Assembly: GCA_019912385.1 (NCBI GenBank)
Contig: JAIOIW010000031.1
Span: 62,001-126,000, forward strand
Direction of reading: 5' to 3'
DNA: 64,000 nt
DNA from: Notoacmeibacter sp.
Lineage (GTDB): Bacteria; Pseudomonadota; Alphaproteobacteria; Rhizobiales; Rhizobiaceae
The notes beneath the pieces were generated by a model. That model saw only the letters and a program-made list of their open reading frames with translations, ran no database searches and had not been told where the DNA came from. A program made the translations under genes and the position numbers. This document shows positions 18,589 to 29,064 of this stretch, one piece after another. Each line of letters starts with the position of its first letter. Within the stretch, counting starts at the first letter, position 1.

Positions 18589-19794
18589 GTGCAAAACCGC
18601 CTTCTCATCCACGCAAGGCTTGCGGCCATGACTTCCGGGGCGGCGCAGGGGGCCGTGATCGATGACGGCGTGGTCGCCATCGCGGAGGGGCGGATCGCGT
18701 GGTGCGGTCCTTCCGGGGCGATCCCCGATACATTGAAGGGGTGGGATGCGGATGATCTGGAGGGCAGGCTGGTCACGCCGGGGCTGATCGACTGCCACAC
18801 CCACATCGTCCATGGCGGCGATCGCGCGCGCGAGTTCGAAATGCGGCTGGAGGGCGCGAGCTACGAAGAGATCGCGCGGGCGGGTGGCGGCATCCTGTCG
18901 ACGGTGGCAGCCACGCGCGCGGCAAGCGAGGACGACCTTCTCGCCATGACCCTGCCGCGCGTCGATGCGTTGATCGGCGAGGGTGTCACGACGCTGGAGA
19001 TCAAGTCGGGCTACGGGCTCGACGTCGATACGGAATTGAAGATGCTGCGGGTCGCGCGGCGAATCGGCGAAGCACGGCCGGTGCGCGTGCGCACCAGCTT
19101 CCTCGGCGCCCATGCAGTGCCGCCGGAATTTGCGGGCAGGCCACGAGACTACCTTGCCGAGGTCTGCCTACCGGCGCTGGAGGCAGCGGCGGCAGAGGGA
19201 CTCGTGGATGCCGTCGACGGTTTCTGCGAAGGCATCGCCTTTTCACCGGGCGAAATCGTCATGGTGTTCGACCGGGCGAAAGCGCTCGGCCTGCCGGTGA
19301 AGCTTCACGCGGAGCAATTGTCGAATCTCGGCGGGGCCAAATTGGCCGCGCATTACGGTGCGCTTTCTGCCGACCATCTGGAGTATCTCGATGAAGAGGG
19401 CGTCAAAGCCATGGCCGATGCCAGGTCCGTGGCGGTGCTGCTGCCGGGCGCCTTCTACACGCTGCGCGAGACCCAACTTCCGCCGGTCGGTCTGTTCCGC
19501 CAGCACGGTGTACAGATGGCGATCGCGACCGACTGCAATCCGGGTTCGTCGCCGCTCGCTTCGCTGCTTCTCGCCATGAACATGGCCTGCACGCTGTTTC
19601 GCATCACCCCGGCCGAAGCGCTTGCGGGCACGACGATCAATGCCGCCAGGGCGCTCGGCCTTGCCGGTTGCGGCTGTATTGCGCCCGGGATGCGCGCCGA
19701 CCTGGCGGTCTGGAACGTGGAGCAACCGGCGGAGCTTTCCTATCGCATTGGCTTCAACGCGCTGCATCAGCGCATTTTCGGAGGCAATTGGTGA
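18589..19794 (+). CDS. hutI: imidazolonepropionase
   Basis: 401 residues, typical for HutI. Metal-binding [10 protein letters not shown] lies near residues 71-80, the YGLD substrate segment near 143, HAEQLSN near 244 and TDCNPGSSP near 319. It hydrolyses imidazolone-5-propanoate to N-formimidoyl-L-glutamate. The GTG at 18589 is chosen because an ATG at 18538 lies inside the operator, and an AAGGG element is about ten bases before the GTG. The stop overlaps the hutH start. Confidence 0.95.
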   Translation: MQNRLLIHARLAAMTSGAAQGAVIDDGVVAIAEGRIAWCGPSGAIPDTLKGWDADDLEGRLVTPGLIDCHTHIVHGGDRAREFEMRLEGASYEEIARAGGGILSTVAATRAASEDDLLAMTLPRVDALIGEGVTTLEIKSGYGLDVDTELKMLRVARRIGEARPVRVRTSFLGAHAVPPEFAGRPRDYLAEVCLPALEAAAAEGLVDAVDGFCEGIAFSPGEIVMVFDRAKALGLPVKLHAEQLSNLGGAKLAAHYGALSADHLEYLDEEGVKAMADARSVAVLLPGAFYTLRETQLPPVGLFRQHGVQMAIATDCNPGSSPLASLLLAMNMACTLFRITPAEALAGTTINAARALGLAGCGCIAPGMRADLAVWNVEQPAELSYRIGFNALHQRIFGGNW

Positions 19795-21347
19795 ACACGG
19801 TGACGCTGACGCCCGGCAAGGCGACGCTCAGGCAGCTGGAACGGCTTTATCGCGGCGGCCATGCCGCGAAGTTGCCCGCCCGGGCAAGAAAACCGGTGGA
19901 GCGCGCGGCGGCGCAAGTCGCGAGCGCGGCGGAAAACAGTGCCGCGGTCTATGGCGTCAATACCGGCTTCGGCAAGCTTGCGAGCGTGAAGATCGCCGCC
20001 CGCGATACCGCCGCCCTGCAGCGCAACCTCATCCTGTCGCACTGCTGCGGTGTCGGCGAAGCAGTCGAACCGGCGATCGCACGGCTGATGATGGCGCTGA
20101 AGCTGCTGTCGCTCGGCCGCGGGGCGTCGGGCGTACGTTGGGAGATCGTCGCGCTGCTCGAAGGCATGCTTTCCGCCGGCGCCACGCCGGTGATCCCGGC
20201 ACAGGGCTCGGTCGGCGCCTCGGGCGATCTCGCGCCGCTCGCGCACATGGCAGCCGTGATGATCGGCGAGGGCGAAGCTGATTTCGCCGGAACACGCCTG
20301 GCCGGCGGCGAAGCGCTCGCGAGCGCCGGGCTCAGGCCGGTCGCGCTGGCCGCCAAGGAAGGGCTGGCGCTGATCAACGGCACGCAGTTCTCGACCGCCT
20401 GCGCGCTCGCCGCGCTGTTCGACGCGCGGCGCAACATCGAGGCGGCAATCGTCACCAGCGCGCTCGCCACCGACGCGATCATGGGCTCGACGGCGCCGCT
20501 CAGGCCGGAGATCCACGAACTGCGCGGACAGCCCGGCCAGATCGAGGTCGCCGCCGCCATGCGCGCGCTGATGGAAGGCTCGGCGATCCGGGAAAGCCAT
20601 CGCGAGAATGACAGCCGGGTGCAGGACCCCTACTGCATCCGTTGCCAGCCGCAGGTGACGGGCGCCTGCCTGGACTTGCTGCGCCAGGCGGCACGCACGC
20701 TGGAGATCGAGGCCAATGCGGTGACCGACAATCCGCTGGTGCTTGCCGACAGCGGCGATATCCTGTCGGGAGGCAATTTCCACGCCGAGCCGGTGGCGTT
20801 TGCCGCCGACCAGATAGCGCTCGCCATCGCCGAGATGGGGTCGATCGCGCAGCGGCGTATCGCGCTGATGGTCGATCCGACGCTCTCCTTCGACCTGCCG
20901 CCGTTCCTGACTCCTGATCCCGGGCTCAATTCCGGCTTCATGATCGCGGAGGTGACGTCGGCTGCGCTGATGAGCGAGAACAAGCACCTCGCCACCCCGT
21001 GCTCGACCGATTCCACACCGACCAGCGCCAACCAGGAGGATCATGTCTCCATGGCCGCCCACGGCGCGCGGCGCCTGGCGCGGATGAATCGCAACCTCGC
21101 GGCAATCCTCGGCGTCGAACTGTTGTGCGCGGCGCAAGGCATCGGTTTCCGCGCGCCGCTGAAGACCAGCAGACCCCTGCAGCGGGCGATCCGGCGGTTG
21201 CGGACCGACATCGCGCCGCTTGAGGCGGACCGCTATCTCGCGGGCGACCTGGAAAAGGCGCGCGACCTGATCGAAAGCGAGGAAATAGTGATCGCCGCGG
21301 GCAAGCGACCGATCATCGACTGGGAGGGGCCGACATGGAGCCGGTAA
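19791..21347 (+). CDS. hutH: histidine ammonia-lyase
   Basis: 518 residues with the cofactor-forming Ala143-Ser144-Gly145 in [12 protein letters not shown], one residue offset from the Pseudomonas enzyme, and the conserved VQDPYCIRC and [15 protein letters not shown] segments. It deaminates L-histidine to urocanate, the HutC inducer. The start is GTG at 19791, overlapping hutI as GTGA with GGAGG seven bases upstream. It overlaps hutG by 13 bases. Confidence 0.97.
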   Translation: MNTVTLTPGKATLRQLERLYRGGHAAKLPARARKPVERAAAQVASAAENSAAVYGVNTGFGKLASVKIAARDTAALQRNLILSHCCGVGEAVEPAIARLMMALKLLSLGRGASGVRWEIVALLEGMLSAGATPVIPAQGSVGASGDLAPLAHMAAVMIGEGEADFAGTRLAGGEALASAGLRPVALAAKEGLALINGTQFSTACALAALFDARRNIEAAIVTSALATDAIMGSTAPLRPEIHELRGQPGQIEVAAAMRALMEGSAIRESHRENDSRVQDPYCIRCQPQVTGACLDLLRQAARTLEIEANAVTDNPLVLADSGDILSGGNFHAEPVAFAADQIALAIAEMGSIAQRRIALMVDPTLSFDLPPFLTPDPGLNSGFMIAEVTSAALMSENKHLATPCSTDSTPTSANQEDHVSMAAHGARRLARMNRNLAAILGVELLCAAQGIGFRAPLKTSRPLQRAIRRLRTDIAPLEADRYLAGDLEKARDLIESEEIVIAAGKRPIIDWEGPTWSR

Positions 21348-22135
21348 CGGTCACAAGCGGCGAAAGCCCGGTGCTCCTCGCCATGCCGCACACGGACACA
21401 TGGCTGCCCAAGGATGTGTTCGACGGGCTCAATGCGCGCGGGCGTTTACTTGCCGACACCGATTGGCACATCGATCGGCTCTATGCGGGCCTCTTACCCG
21501 GTGCCACCGTGGTGCGGGCAAATTTCCATCGCTACCTGATCGACGCCAATCGCGATCCGGCCGGGCTGTCGCTCTATCCCGGTCAGAACACGACGGGGCT
21601 TTGTCCGCTGACCGACTTCGACGGCGAAGCGATCTGGCGCGACGGCCATGCGCCGGACGAGGCAGAGACCGAACGCCGTCGCGAGGGATTCCATGCCGCC
21701 TATCACGCGGCGCTGGGCGGCGAACTGGCGCGCCTGCGCCGATTGCATGGGCAGGTCGTGCTCTACGACTGCCATTCCATCCGCAGCGAGATCCCGTTCC
21801 TGTTCGACAGCGTGCTGCCTGACCTCAATATCGGAACGAATGACGGCCGCGCTTGCGCCCACGAATTGGAAAGCATCGTGTTAAATATATGCCAAAAAAC
21901 AAAAGCATATACGCATATTCTCAATGGACGCTTTAAGGGCGGCTGGACCACGCGCCGCTATGGGCGCTCGCAGGACGGCATCCATGCCGTGCAGATGGAG
22001 ATCGCCCAGTCGGCCTACCTGAAAGCCGAAGAACCGCCCTTTGCCCTCGATGACAACGCTGCAGCCAATCTGCGTGCCGTGCTCGGCTCGATCCTGGGGC
22101 ATCTCGAAGCCTGGGCGCTGGAACACAGCGCCTGA
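21335..22135 (+). CDS. hutG: N-formylglutamate deformylase
   Basis: 266 residues of the FGase family, with PHTDTW near residue 18, TDWHIDRLY near 41, [11 protein letters not shown] near 147 and the [13 protein letters not shown] segment. It releases glutamate and formate and completes the five-step route with HutF. One stretch of the gene (21881-21918) is strikingly AT-rich with rare codons while the protein motif stays intact; it is listed separately. Confidence 0.95.
   Translation: MEPVTVTSGESPVLLAMPHTDTWLPKDVFDGLNARGRLLADTDWHIDRLYAGLLPGATVVRANFHRYLIDANRDPAGLSLYPGQNTTGLCPLTDFDGEAIWRDGHAPDEAETERRREGFHAAYHAALGGELARLRRLHGQVVLYDCHSIRSEIPFLFDSVLPDLNIGTNDGRACAHELESIVLNICQKTKAYTHILNGRFKGGWTTRRYGRSQDGIHAVQMEIAQSAYLKAEEPPFALDDNAAANLRAVLGSILGHLEAWALEHSA
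21881..21918 (+). other. AT-rich island with inverted repeat inside hutG
   Basis: In a gene otherwise strongly GC-biased, these bases are almost all A/T apart from the arms TATATGC (21886-21892) and GCATATA (21905-21911), a perfect 7-bp inverted repeat around an A-rich spacer. A partial direct repeat, GCATAT, follows. The coding frame continues through conserved HutG sequence. It could be an internal promoter or operator for hutU, 250 bases downstream, or relaxed codon use; the sequence does not decide. Confidence 0.4.
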
Positions 22136-22158
22136 GATATACGCAAGGAGAACGACCG

Positions 22159-23847
22159 ATGACTGCAAATCCCCGGCACAATCTGCGCGACGTCTATCCG
22201 CCGACCGGCTCGGAGATCACGGCGAAATCCTGGCTCACCGAGGCGCCGATGCGCATGCTGATGAACAATCTGCATCCCGACGTGGCTGAAAACCCGCACG
22301 AACTGGTGGTATATGGCGGCATTGGCCGGGCGGCGCGCACCTGGGCCGACTTCGACCGTATCGTGGAGTGCCTGAAGGGGCTGGAGGGCGACGAGACCCT
22401 GCTTGTCCAGTCCGGCAAGCCGGTCGGCGTGTTCCGCACCCACGCCGACGCGCCGCGCGTGCTGATCGCCAATTCGAACCTCGTGCCGCATTGGGCGACC
22501 TGGGATCATTTTTCCGAACTCGACCGCAAGGGTCTCGCCATGTATGGGCAGATGACCGCCGGGTCGTGGATCTATATCGGGACTCAGGGCATCGTTCAGG
22601 GCACCTACGAAACCTTCGCCGAGGCCGGGCGCCAGCATTATGGCGGCGATCTTGCGGGCAGGTGGATCCTGACCGCGGGACTTGGCGGCATGGGCGGCGC
22701 GCAGCCGCTGGCGGCTGTGATGGCGGGCGCCTGCTGCCTGGCGGTGGAATGCGACGAGGCGCGCATCGATTTCCGGCTTCGCACCCGCTATCTCGACGAG
22801 AAGGCGCATTCGCTCGACGAGGCCCTGGAGATGATCGGGCGCTGGACGAAGGCCGGCGAAGCGCGTTCGGTCGGGCTCCTCGGCAATGCCGCCGACATAT
22901 TCCCCGAACTCGTGCAGCGCATGGGCGATGGCGGCGTCCGCCCCGATATCGTCACCGACCAGACCTCGGCGCACGATCCGGTCAACGGCTACCTGCCCAG
23001 GGGCTGGACCGTCGCCGAATGGCGCGAGAAGCGCGAGAGCGATCCCAAGGCGGTGGAGAAGGCCGCGCGGGCGTCCATGAAGATACACGTCGCCGCGATG
23101 GTGGACTTCTGGAACGCCGGCGTGCCCACGCTCGATTACGGCAACAATATCCGCCAGGTGGCCAAGGAGGAGGGGCTGGAGAACGCCTTTGCGTTTCCGG
23201 GCTTCGTACCGGCCTATATCCGGCCGTTGTTCTGCAAGGGGATCGGCCCGTTCCGCTGGTGTGCGCTGTCAGGCGACCCGGAGGACATCTACAAGACGGA
23301 CGCGAAAATGAAGGCGCTGTTCCCCGACAACGTCCATCTGCTCAACTGGCTCGACATGGCGCGCGAACGCATCGCCTTCCAGGGCCTTCCCGCCCGCATC
23401 TGCTGGATCGGGCTCGGCGAGAGGCACAAGGCAGGCCTTGCCTTCAACGAGATGGTGCGGTCTGGGGAATTGACGGCGCCGGTGGTGATCGGCCGCGACC
23501 ATCTTGATTCCGGTTCGGTCGCCTCGCCCAACCGCGAGACCGAGGCGATGAAGGACGGATCGGACGCCGTTTCCGACTGGCCGCTGCTGAACGCGCTGCT
23601 CAACACGGCGTCGGGCGCGACCTGGGTGTCGCTGCATCATGGCGGCGGCGTCGGCATGGGCTTTTCGCAACATGCCGGAATGGTGATCGTGTGCGACGGC
23701 AGCGAAGACGCCGACCGCCGCCTGGAGCGCGTATTGTGGAACGATCCGGCGAGCGGCGTCATGCGCCACGCCGATGCCGGCTACGAGATCGCGCTCGACT
23801 GCGCCCGCGAGCATGGGTTGAACCTGCCGGGGATTCTTGGCGCGTAG
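22159..23847 (+). CDS. hutU: urocanate hydratase
   Basis: 562 residues, the standard HutU length, with [13 protein letters not shown] for NAD binding near residue 175, DQTSAHDP near 271, the LSGDPEDI segment with conserved flanks near 371 and [16 protein letters not shown] near 494. It converts urocanate to imidazolone-5-propanoate with tightly bound NAD. It is the last gene of the hutI-H-G-U arm, and the next gene converges from the other strand. Confidence 0.97.
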   Translation: MTANPRHNLRDVYPPTGSEITAKSWLTEAPMRMLMNNLHPDVAENPHELVVYGGIGRAARTWADFDRIVECLKGLEGDETLLVQSGKPVGVFRTHADAPRVLIANSNLVPHWATWDHFSELDRKGLAMYGQMTAGSWIYIGTQGIVQGTYETFAEAGRQHYGGDLAGRWILTAGLGGMGGAQPLAAVMAGACCLAVECDEARIDFRLRTRYLDEKAHSLDEALEMIGRWTKAGEARSVGLLGNAADIFPELVQRMGDGGVRPDIVTDQTSAHDPVNGYLPRGWTVAEWREKRESDPKAVEKAARASMKIHVAAMVDFWNAGVPTLDYGNNIRQVAKEEGLENAFAFPGFVPAYIRPLFCKGIGPFRWCALSGDPEDIYKTDAKMKALFPDNVHLLNWLDMARERIAFQGLPARICWIGLGERHKAGLAFNEMVRSGELTAPVVIGRDHLDSGSVASPNRETEAMKDGSDAVSDWPLLNALLNTASGATWVSLHHGGGVGMGFSQHAGMVIVCDGSEDADRRLERVLWNDPASGVMRHADAGYEIALDCAREHGLNLPGILGA

Positions 23848-23853
23848 GATCTG

Positions 23854-26241
23854 TCAGGCGATACGGGCGCGAAGGCCGATCGGCCTGCCGGGGGACAGTT
23901 CGTTGGCCGCGGCGACGATGGAATCGGCGTCGATGCCAAAATGACGGTAGAGGTCGGCGATCGTGCCCGTCTGGCCGAAGTGCTCGACACCGATAGGCAC
24001 GGTCCGGTGGCCGGTGACGGAACCGAGCCAGGCAAGCGTCGCGGGATGCCCGTCGATCACGGTAATCAGCGTGCAGTGGCGGGGCAGGCGGGCGAACAGC
24101 CGTCCGACATGGCTTTCCGCGGAGCCATGGCCGCGTGCACGTGCGCGCCGCGCCGCCGTCCAGCCGGCATTGAGCCGGTCGGCCGAGGTGACGGCAAGGA
24201 CGCCGATGTCGCGCCGGTCGTTGCTGATGCGGCCAGCCGCCGCGATCGCCTCCGGCGCCACGCAGCCCTGATAGACGATCACGATCTCGGCGTTCGGGCC
24301 GGGTTCGCGCAGCCAGTAGGCGCCGTCGACCACGCCTTGGGCGAATTGTTCGTCGCGGGCTGCGCGTATCTGTTCGACGGGCCGGGTCGAAAGCCGCAGA
24401 TAGACCGACCCGCCCGTTTCGTCGCGCAGCCAGGTGCGCTCCGACGGGTCGCCTTCGCCGCCGCGCTGGAGATAGTCGAACGCCCAGTCCATGATGACCG
24501 ACAGTTCATCCAGGAAGGCCGGCTCGAAGGCGGCGAGCCCGTCCTGGCTCATGCCGATCAAGGGCGTGCCGACGGATTGGTGCGCGCCGCCTTCGGGCGC
24601 CAGCGTCACGCCCGACGGCGTGCCGGCGATGATGAAACGGGAATCCTGGTAGCAGGCATAGTTGAGCGCATCGAGGCCGCGGGCGATGAATGGGTCGTAA
24701 ACCGTGCCAACGGGCAACAGGCGCTCGCCGAAAAGCGAATGGCTGAGGCCCGCCGCGCCGAGCAGAAGGAACAGGTTCATCTCGGCGATTCCGAGCTCGA
24801 TATGCTGGCCCCTTGGCGAAAATCCCCATTTCTGCGCCGACGGGATGTTCTGCTCGCGAAACAGGTCGGAGCGCGCATCGCGGGCAAACAACCCCCTGCG
24901 GTTGACCCAGCCGCCGAGATTGGTCGAAACGGTCACGTCGGGAGAGGTGGTGACGATGCGTTCCGACAGGGGCGAGCCGGACCGGGCGATTTCGTCGAGG
25001 ATCTTGCCGAACCCGGCCTGGGTCGACTGGATCGCGTCGTCGAGATAGACGGCGCCGCCCGTCTCGATTGGTCCGGCCGCGTAGCGGCGACGCCCGGCTG
25101 AAAAGAACGGTACGCCATCCAACCATTCCTCAAGCGTGCCCGTGTCGCCGGTTGCCGGGAGACGATCCCATTCGGCGCCCGCCGTTACGCCCATCTGCGT
25201 TCGGAAGGACTCCATCTGCGCTTCGGTCATCAGGCCGGCATGGTTGTCCTTGTGGCCGGCAAGCGGCGTACCCCAGCCCTTGATCGTGTAGGCAAGGAAG
25301 GCCGTGGGCCTGTCGTCGGCGACATCGGCGAAGGCTTCGGTCAGCGTTTCCAGGCACTGGCCGCCGAGATTTGTCATCAGTTCGGCCAGTTCGTCGTCGC
25401 TGCGGCGCGCCAGCAATTCAGCGATGCCGGCCTTTCCACCGATGTCATCGGCCAACTGCTCGCGCCAGGCCGCGCCGCCCTTGTAGGTGAGCGCCGCGTA
25501 GAGATCGTTTTGGCAGCGGTCGATCCAGTCGCGCAATGCCTCGCCGCCTGGCTCGGCGAAGGCCGAGCGCTGGAGGGCGCCGTATTTCAGCCGCACGACG
25601 TTCCAGCCGAAAGCCGGGAATATCGCCTCGATGCGCCGCCACAGGCCCTCACGCACGACGCCGTCGAGGCTCTGGCGGTTGTAGTCGATGATCCACCATG
25701 TGTTGCGCAATCCGTGCTTCCAGCCCTCCTGGAGGCATTCATAGATATTGCCTTCGTCGAGCTCGGCATCGCCGACGAGCGCGACCATGCGGCCCTCGGG
25801 TCGGTTTGCCGCCCAGCCATGGCTCTTGACGTAGTCCTGCACCAGCGAGGCGAACGCGGTCATGGCGACGCCAAGCCCGACGGAGCCGGTGGAGAAATCG
25901 ACGTCATCGATGTCCTTGGTGCGGCTCGGATAGGATTGGGTTCCGCCGAAGCCGCGGAAATTTTCCAGCTTCTCGCGGGTCTGATTACCCATCAGGTACT
26001 GCGCGGCGTGGAACACCGGCCCGGCATGGGGCTTGACCGCCACGCGATCCTCGGGCCTGAGCGCATCGAAATAGAGCGCGGTCATGATCGATACCACCGA
26101 GGCGCAGGACGCCTGGTGGCCGCCGACCTTGACGTCGCCTTCGCCCTTGGGGCGGACATGGTTGGCATTATGGATCGTCCAGCAGGAGAGCCAGAGGAGT
26201 TGCTGTTCGACCGCCTTCAGCTTTTCGATGTCGGCTGCCAT
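23854..26241 (-). CDS. mdeB: homodimeric 2-oxo-acid dehydrogenase E1 (MdeB-like, 2-oxobutyrate)
   Basis: 795 residues of the AceE type. The thiamine diphosphate motif is GDAELDEGN (about 158-166) with the downstream asparagine region WWIIDYN; HQASCASVVSIMTALYF precedes it, and GIAEMNLFLLLGAAG lies near 500. E1 for pyruvate and for 2-oxobutyrate look alike. The gene directly follows mdeA, the arrangement of P. putida mdeAB, so oxidation of the 2-oxobutyrate released from methionine is the likely role. No E2 or E3 gene is nearby, so it must borrow those from another complex. Confidence 0.8.
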   Translation of the reverse strand: MAADIEKLKAVEQQLLWLSCWTIHNANHVRPKGEGDVKVGGHQASCASVVSIMTALYFDALRPEDRVAVKPHAGPVFHAAQYLMGNQTREKLENFRGFGGTQSYPSRTKDIDDVDFSTGSVGLGVAMTAFASLVQDYVKSHGWAANRPEGRMVALVGDAELDEGNIYECLQEGWKHGLRNTWWIIDYNRQSLDGVVREGLWRRIEAIFPAFGWNVVRLKYGALQRSAFAEPGGEALRDWIDRCQNDLYAALTYKGGAAWREQLADDIGGKAGIAELLARRSDDELAELMTNLGGQCLETLTEAFADVADDRPTAFLAYTIKGWGTPLAGHKDNHAGLMTEAQMESFRTQMGVTAGAEWDRLPATGDTGTLEEWLDGVPFFSAGRRRYAAGPIETGGAVYLDDAIQSTQAGFGKILDEIARSGSPLSERIVTTSPDVTVSTNLGGWVNRRGLFARDARSDLFREQNIPSAQKWGFSPRGQHIELGIAEMNLFLLLGAAGLSHSLFGERLLPVGTVYDPFIARGLDALNYACYQDSRFIIAGTPSGVTLAPEGGAHQSVGTPLIGMSQDGLAAFEPAFLDELSVIMDWAFDYLQRGGEGDPSERTWLRDETGGSVYLRLSTRPVEQIRAARDEQFAQGVVDGAYWLREPGPNAEIVIVYQGCVAPEAIAAAGRISNDRRDIGVLAVTSADRLNAGWTAARRARARGHGSAESHVGRLFARLPRHCTLITVIDGHPATLAWLGSVTGHRTVPIGVEHFGQTGTIADLYRHFGIDADSIVAAANELSPGRPIGLRARIA

Positions 26242-26268
26242 GTCCGCCTCCCTGTCATCTCGTATCCG

Positions 26269-27483
26269 TCAAGCCGCAATCGCGGCGCTGCCGGGCAGCG
26301 CCTGAAGGATATCGGCCAGGATATCATCGCAATCTTCCAACCCGACCGACAAGCGGACAAGCCCCTCCGAAATGCCGTGCTCCTCGCGCTCCTCGCGGGT
26401 GTAGGTTGAGTGTGTCATCGACGCAGGGTGCTGGACCAGTGTTTCCGCGTCACCCAGGGATACCGCGCGGCGGATCAGCTCGAGGCGGTTCATCATTGCG
26501 CAGCCGACCGCATAGCCGCCTTTCAGCTCGAACGCGATCATGCCGCCGAACGCCGACATCTGGCGACGGGCGAGGTCATGCTGGGGAAAGCTCTTCAGGC
26601 CGGGGTAAAAGACCTGGGCAACAGCCGGGTGGCGCTCCAGCACACTGGCCACATGCAGCGCGCTTTCGCTGTGACGATCCATGCGCAGCTTCAGCGTCTT
26701 CAATCCGCGCAGGACGAGCATGGCGTTGAACGGCGCCATGATCGCACCGGTCATGTCCTTCATGCCGGTTGTACGGATGGTCGCGATCATTTCGGTGCTG
26801 CCGGCGACGATGCCTGCTACCAGGTCGCCGTGCCCGCCGAGATACTTGGTTGCCGAATGAACGACGATATCGGCGCCGAGCTCGATCGGCCGCGTCAGCA
26901 GCGGCGTTGCATAGGTGTTGTCGACTATGGTGACGGCGCCGGCAGCGCGCGCGATCTTCGCGGTCGCCTCGATATCGACAAGGCGCATGTTCGGATTGGC
27001 CGGGGTCTCGAAATAGACGATGCGCGTCTTCTGGCTGATCGCGGCGGCGAGATTGGCTGCATCGGTCAAGTCGACATGGGTGATGGTGATGCCGAACTTT
27101 GCCAGCCCGTGGCGCAGAAAGGCGAAGGTGCAGCCGTAGAGCGTCTTGTCGACGATGATCTCGTCGCCGGGAGAAACCAGCGTCCACAACGTCGAAGTGA
27201 TCGCGCCCATTCCCGATGCGGTAGCGAGCGCGGCTTCGGCGCCCTCCAGGCTGGCGACGCGGCGCTCCAGCAAGTCGAGCGTGGGATTGGAAATGCGCGA
27301 ATAGATGTAGCCCGGGCGCTCACCGGCAAAGATTTCGCCGCCGGCTTCCGCGGTCTCGAAGGCGAAGGTCGACGTCAGGTGCAGCGGCGGGGTGAGTGCA
27401 CCCTCGTTGTCCATCGGCTCGTAACCGAAATGGATCGCGCGGGTTGAAAAGCTGGCCGGGCGTGTCGTTGCATCGTTGCGCAT
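26269..27483 (-). CDS. mdeA: L-methionine gamma-lyase
   Basis: 404 residues of the Cys/Met PLP family. The PLP lysine is Lys213 in HSATKYLGGHGD, with YSRISNPT near 61. Cys118 in TLYGCTFAF is the residue that separates methionine gamma-lyases from cystathionine enzymes. It splits methionine to methanethiol, ammonia and 2-oxobutyrate. ATG 27483 has GGAG six bases upstream and was preferred over 27495. It precedes mdeB by 27 bases and diverges from an Lrp regulator, as in the mde cluster. Confidence 0.9.
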   Translation of the reverse strand: MRNDATTRPASFSTRAIHFGYEPMDNEGALTPPLHLTSTFAFETAEAGGEIFAGERPGYIYSRISNPTLDLLERRVASLEGAEAALATASGMGAITSTLWTLVSPGDEIIVDKTLYGCTFAFLRHGLAKFGITITHVDLTDAANLAAAISQKTRIVYFETPANPNMRLVDIEATAKIARAAGAVTIVDNTYATPLLTRPIELGADIVVHSATKYLGGHGDLVAGIVAGSTEMIATIRTTGMKDMTGAIMAPFNAMLVLRGLKTLKLRMDRHSESALHVASVLERHPAVAQVFYPGLKSFPQHDLARRQMSAFGGMIAFELKGGYAVGCAMMNRLELIRRAVSLGDAETLVQHPASMTHSTYTREEREEHGISEGLVRLSVGLEDCDDILADILQALPGSAAIAA

Positions 27484-27547
27484 CGTGTTCTCCATGGATG
27501 ACTTGCGGGAACGATAGCGCCAAACCCATGGCATGAAATTGCGAAAG

Positions 27548-27575
27548 CTGCTAACAGAAAGGGAAATATTAGCAG
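27548..27575. promoter_or_regulatory. inverted repeat, candidate MdeR (Lrp-type) operator
   Basis: Arms CTGCTAA (27548-27554) and TTAGCAG (27569-27575) are perfect over 7 bp around a 14-base A/T-rich spacer. The site lies between the divergent mdeA and mdeR starts, where an Lrp-family activator would bind. Confidence 0.5.
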
Positions 27576-27596
27576 GATTGCGCAAGGATTGCCGGA

Positions 27597-28052
27597 ATGG
27601 ATGCCAAAGATCGCCAAATTATCCGCGCATTGCAGATCAATGGCCGGTTGACGAACCAGGAACTGTCGGAAAAGGTCAACCTGTCGCCGTCACCCTGTTC
27701 GCGGCGCGTGCACGCGTTGGAGGAGCGCGGCGTGATTGCCGGCTACACGGCGCTGGTTGACCAGAAGGCCTATGGGCTGCCGCTGACCGTGTTCATCCGC
27801 ATTCGCCTCGATCAGCATTCGAAGGAGGCCGTCGCCCGCTTCGAGCATGGGGTCGCGGAGATCGACGAAATCCTCGACTGCTTCCTCATGACCGGCGTTG
27901 CCGACTACCTGCTCAGGGTGATCGTGGCCGATCTCGACGCCTACGAGTCCTTCGTGCGCAACCGGTTGCACGCCATTCCGGGCATTGCCTCCATTGACAC
28001 CAGCTTCGCCTACGGCATCGTCAAGCAGACGCAGGTCTATCCCGCTGTCTAA
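27597..28052 (+). CDS. mdeR: Lrp/AsnC family regulator, MdeR-like
   Basis: 151 residues: an N-terminal winged helix-turn-helix (LTNQELSEKVNLSPSPCSRR at about 19-38) and a RAM domain with GVADYLLRVIVADLDAYE near residue 100. Lrp-family proteins sense amino acids. Its divergent position to mdeAB matches MdeR, which activates methionine catabolism in P. putida. The start ATG 27597 has AAGGA about nine bases upstream. Confidence 0.8.
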   Translation: MDAKDRQIIRALQINGRLTNQELSEKVNLSPSPCSRRVHALEERGVIAGYTALVDQKAYGLPLTVFIRIRLDQHSKEAVARFEHGVAEIDEILDCFLMTGVADYLLRVIVADLDAYESFVRNRLHAIPGIASIDTSFAYGIVKQTQVYPAV

Positions 28053-28078
28053 CTGCCGGGAAAATCGCATCTTGCCGT

Positions 28079-28951
28079 TCAGCCGGCGCGCTGCCGCGCG
28101 ATCTCGAAGAACGAGCGGACAAGCTTGCTGGAGGCCCTTTCACGCAGGCAGATCAGCGCCTCGTCCATGACAAGCCCCTCGGCGGGCTCGATCTCATAGC
28201 GGACAAGCCTGTTGTCGTTGCCGAATTCGGCCGCCGACACGAAGCCGATACCCGCCCCCGAGGCGACGATCTCGCGCACGGCCTCGCGGCCCTCGGCCTC
28301 GATCGCCGGCTCCAGGGTAACCCCCCCGGCCTTGGCTGCCGCCGTTTGCAGCTTCTGGCGCGTCCGGGAGCCCGGTTCGCGCATCACCAGGGGCAACCTG
28401 GCCAATTGCGCGAATGTGAGGGTCTTGCGCGTCGAAACATGGAAATCGCGGGCAGCGAACGCGACGATGGAGGTCGAGTTCAGCTTGAGCGTCTCGTAAT
28501 CGCGGTTGACCGGCAGTTCGCCAAGCACGCCCATGTCGGCTTCGTAACTGTGCAGGCTTTCGATCACCGTTTCGCTGTTTCCCGCATGCAGCGAAATCGA
28601 GACGCCGGGATATCTCATGCGGAACTCGGCCATGATCTGCAGCAGGTGATGGGCGGAATCGGCAACGATGCGCAAGGTCCCGGCCCTGAGCGCCCGGGCC
28701 TCGGACAACAGCTCCAGCGCCTGCTTCTCGTTGTCGAACAAGCGGCGGGTAATCTCCAGCAGCCGATCGCCGGCTTCCGTCGGCGTCACGCGCTTCTTGT
28801 GGCGGTTGAACAGCAGGATGTCATATTCGTCCTCCAGTTTGCGCACCTGGTCGGAAATCGCGGGTTGGGTGAGGCAGAGCTCTTCGGCTGCCCGCGAAAA
28901 CCCGCCATGGACGGCGACGTGATGAAAGGCGCGCAATTGGACGTATCGCAT
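28079..28951 (-). CDS. LysR-type regulator, probably of aminoethylphosphonate use
   Basis: 290 residues. The N-terminal helix-turn-helix (FSRAAEELCLTQPAISDQVRKLE, about 18-40) is followed by a two-lobed effector domain. It diverges from the Na/Pi-family gene that heads the phnW-phnX unit, the usual position of LysR activators in 2-aminoethylphosphonate clusters. The effector is not evident from sequence; AEP or an amino-phosphonate is inferred from context. Confidence 0.82.
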   Translation of the reverse strand: MRYVQLRAFHHVAVHGGFSRAAEELCLTQPAISDQVRKLEDEYDILLFNRHKKRVTPTEAGDRLLEITRRLFDNEKQALELLSEARALRAGTLRIVADSAHHLLQIMAEFRMRYPGVSISLHAGNSETVIESLHSYEADMGVLGELPVNRDYETLKLNSTSIVAFAARDFHVSTRKTLTFAQLARLPLVMREPGSRTRQKLQTAAAKAGGVTLEPAIEAEGREAVREIVASGAGIGFVSAAEFGNDNRLVRYEIEPAEGLVMDEALICLRERASSKLVRSFFEIARQRAG

Positions 28952-28991
28952 CGGCCGGTTCTCCGAATATAATGCTTGTCGATGGAAACAT

Positions 28992-29012
28992 TAATTCTAA
29001 CGATTTGAATTA
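28992..29012. promoter_or_regulatory. candidate LysR operator with -10-like element
   Basis: TAATTC (28992-28997) and GAATTA (29007-29012) form an inverted repeat with a nine-base spacer, fitting the T-N11-A pattern of LysR boxes. It overlaps TATAAA at 29011-29016, a plausible -10 for the rightward gene starting at 29065. It lies in the 113-base gap between the divergent LysR gene and that gene. Confidence 0.45.
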
Positions 29013-29064
29013 TAAATGACAAAGGCGTCTGTTTGACAGCTTTAACGATGGCGCGGAGCAGGTC

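Noticed and set aside
29029-29046. Possible PHO box before the Na/Pi-family gene
   Set aside because: Two heptamers at the right spacing match the consensus at only about eight of fourteen bases, and the position downstream of the -10-like element is wrong for activation.
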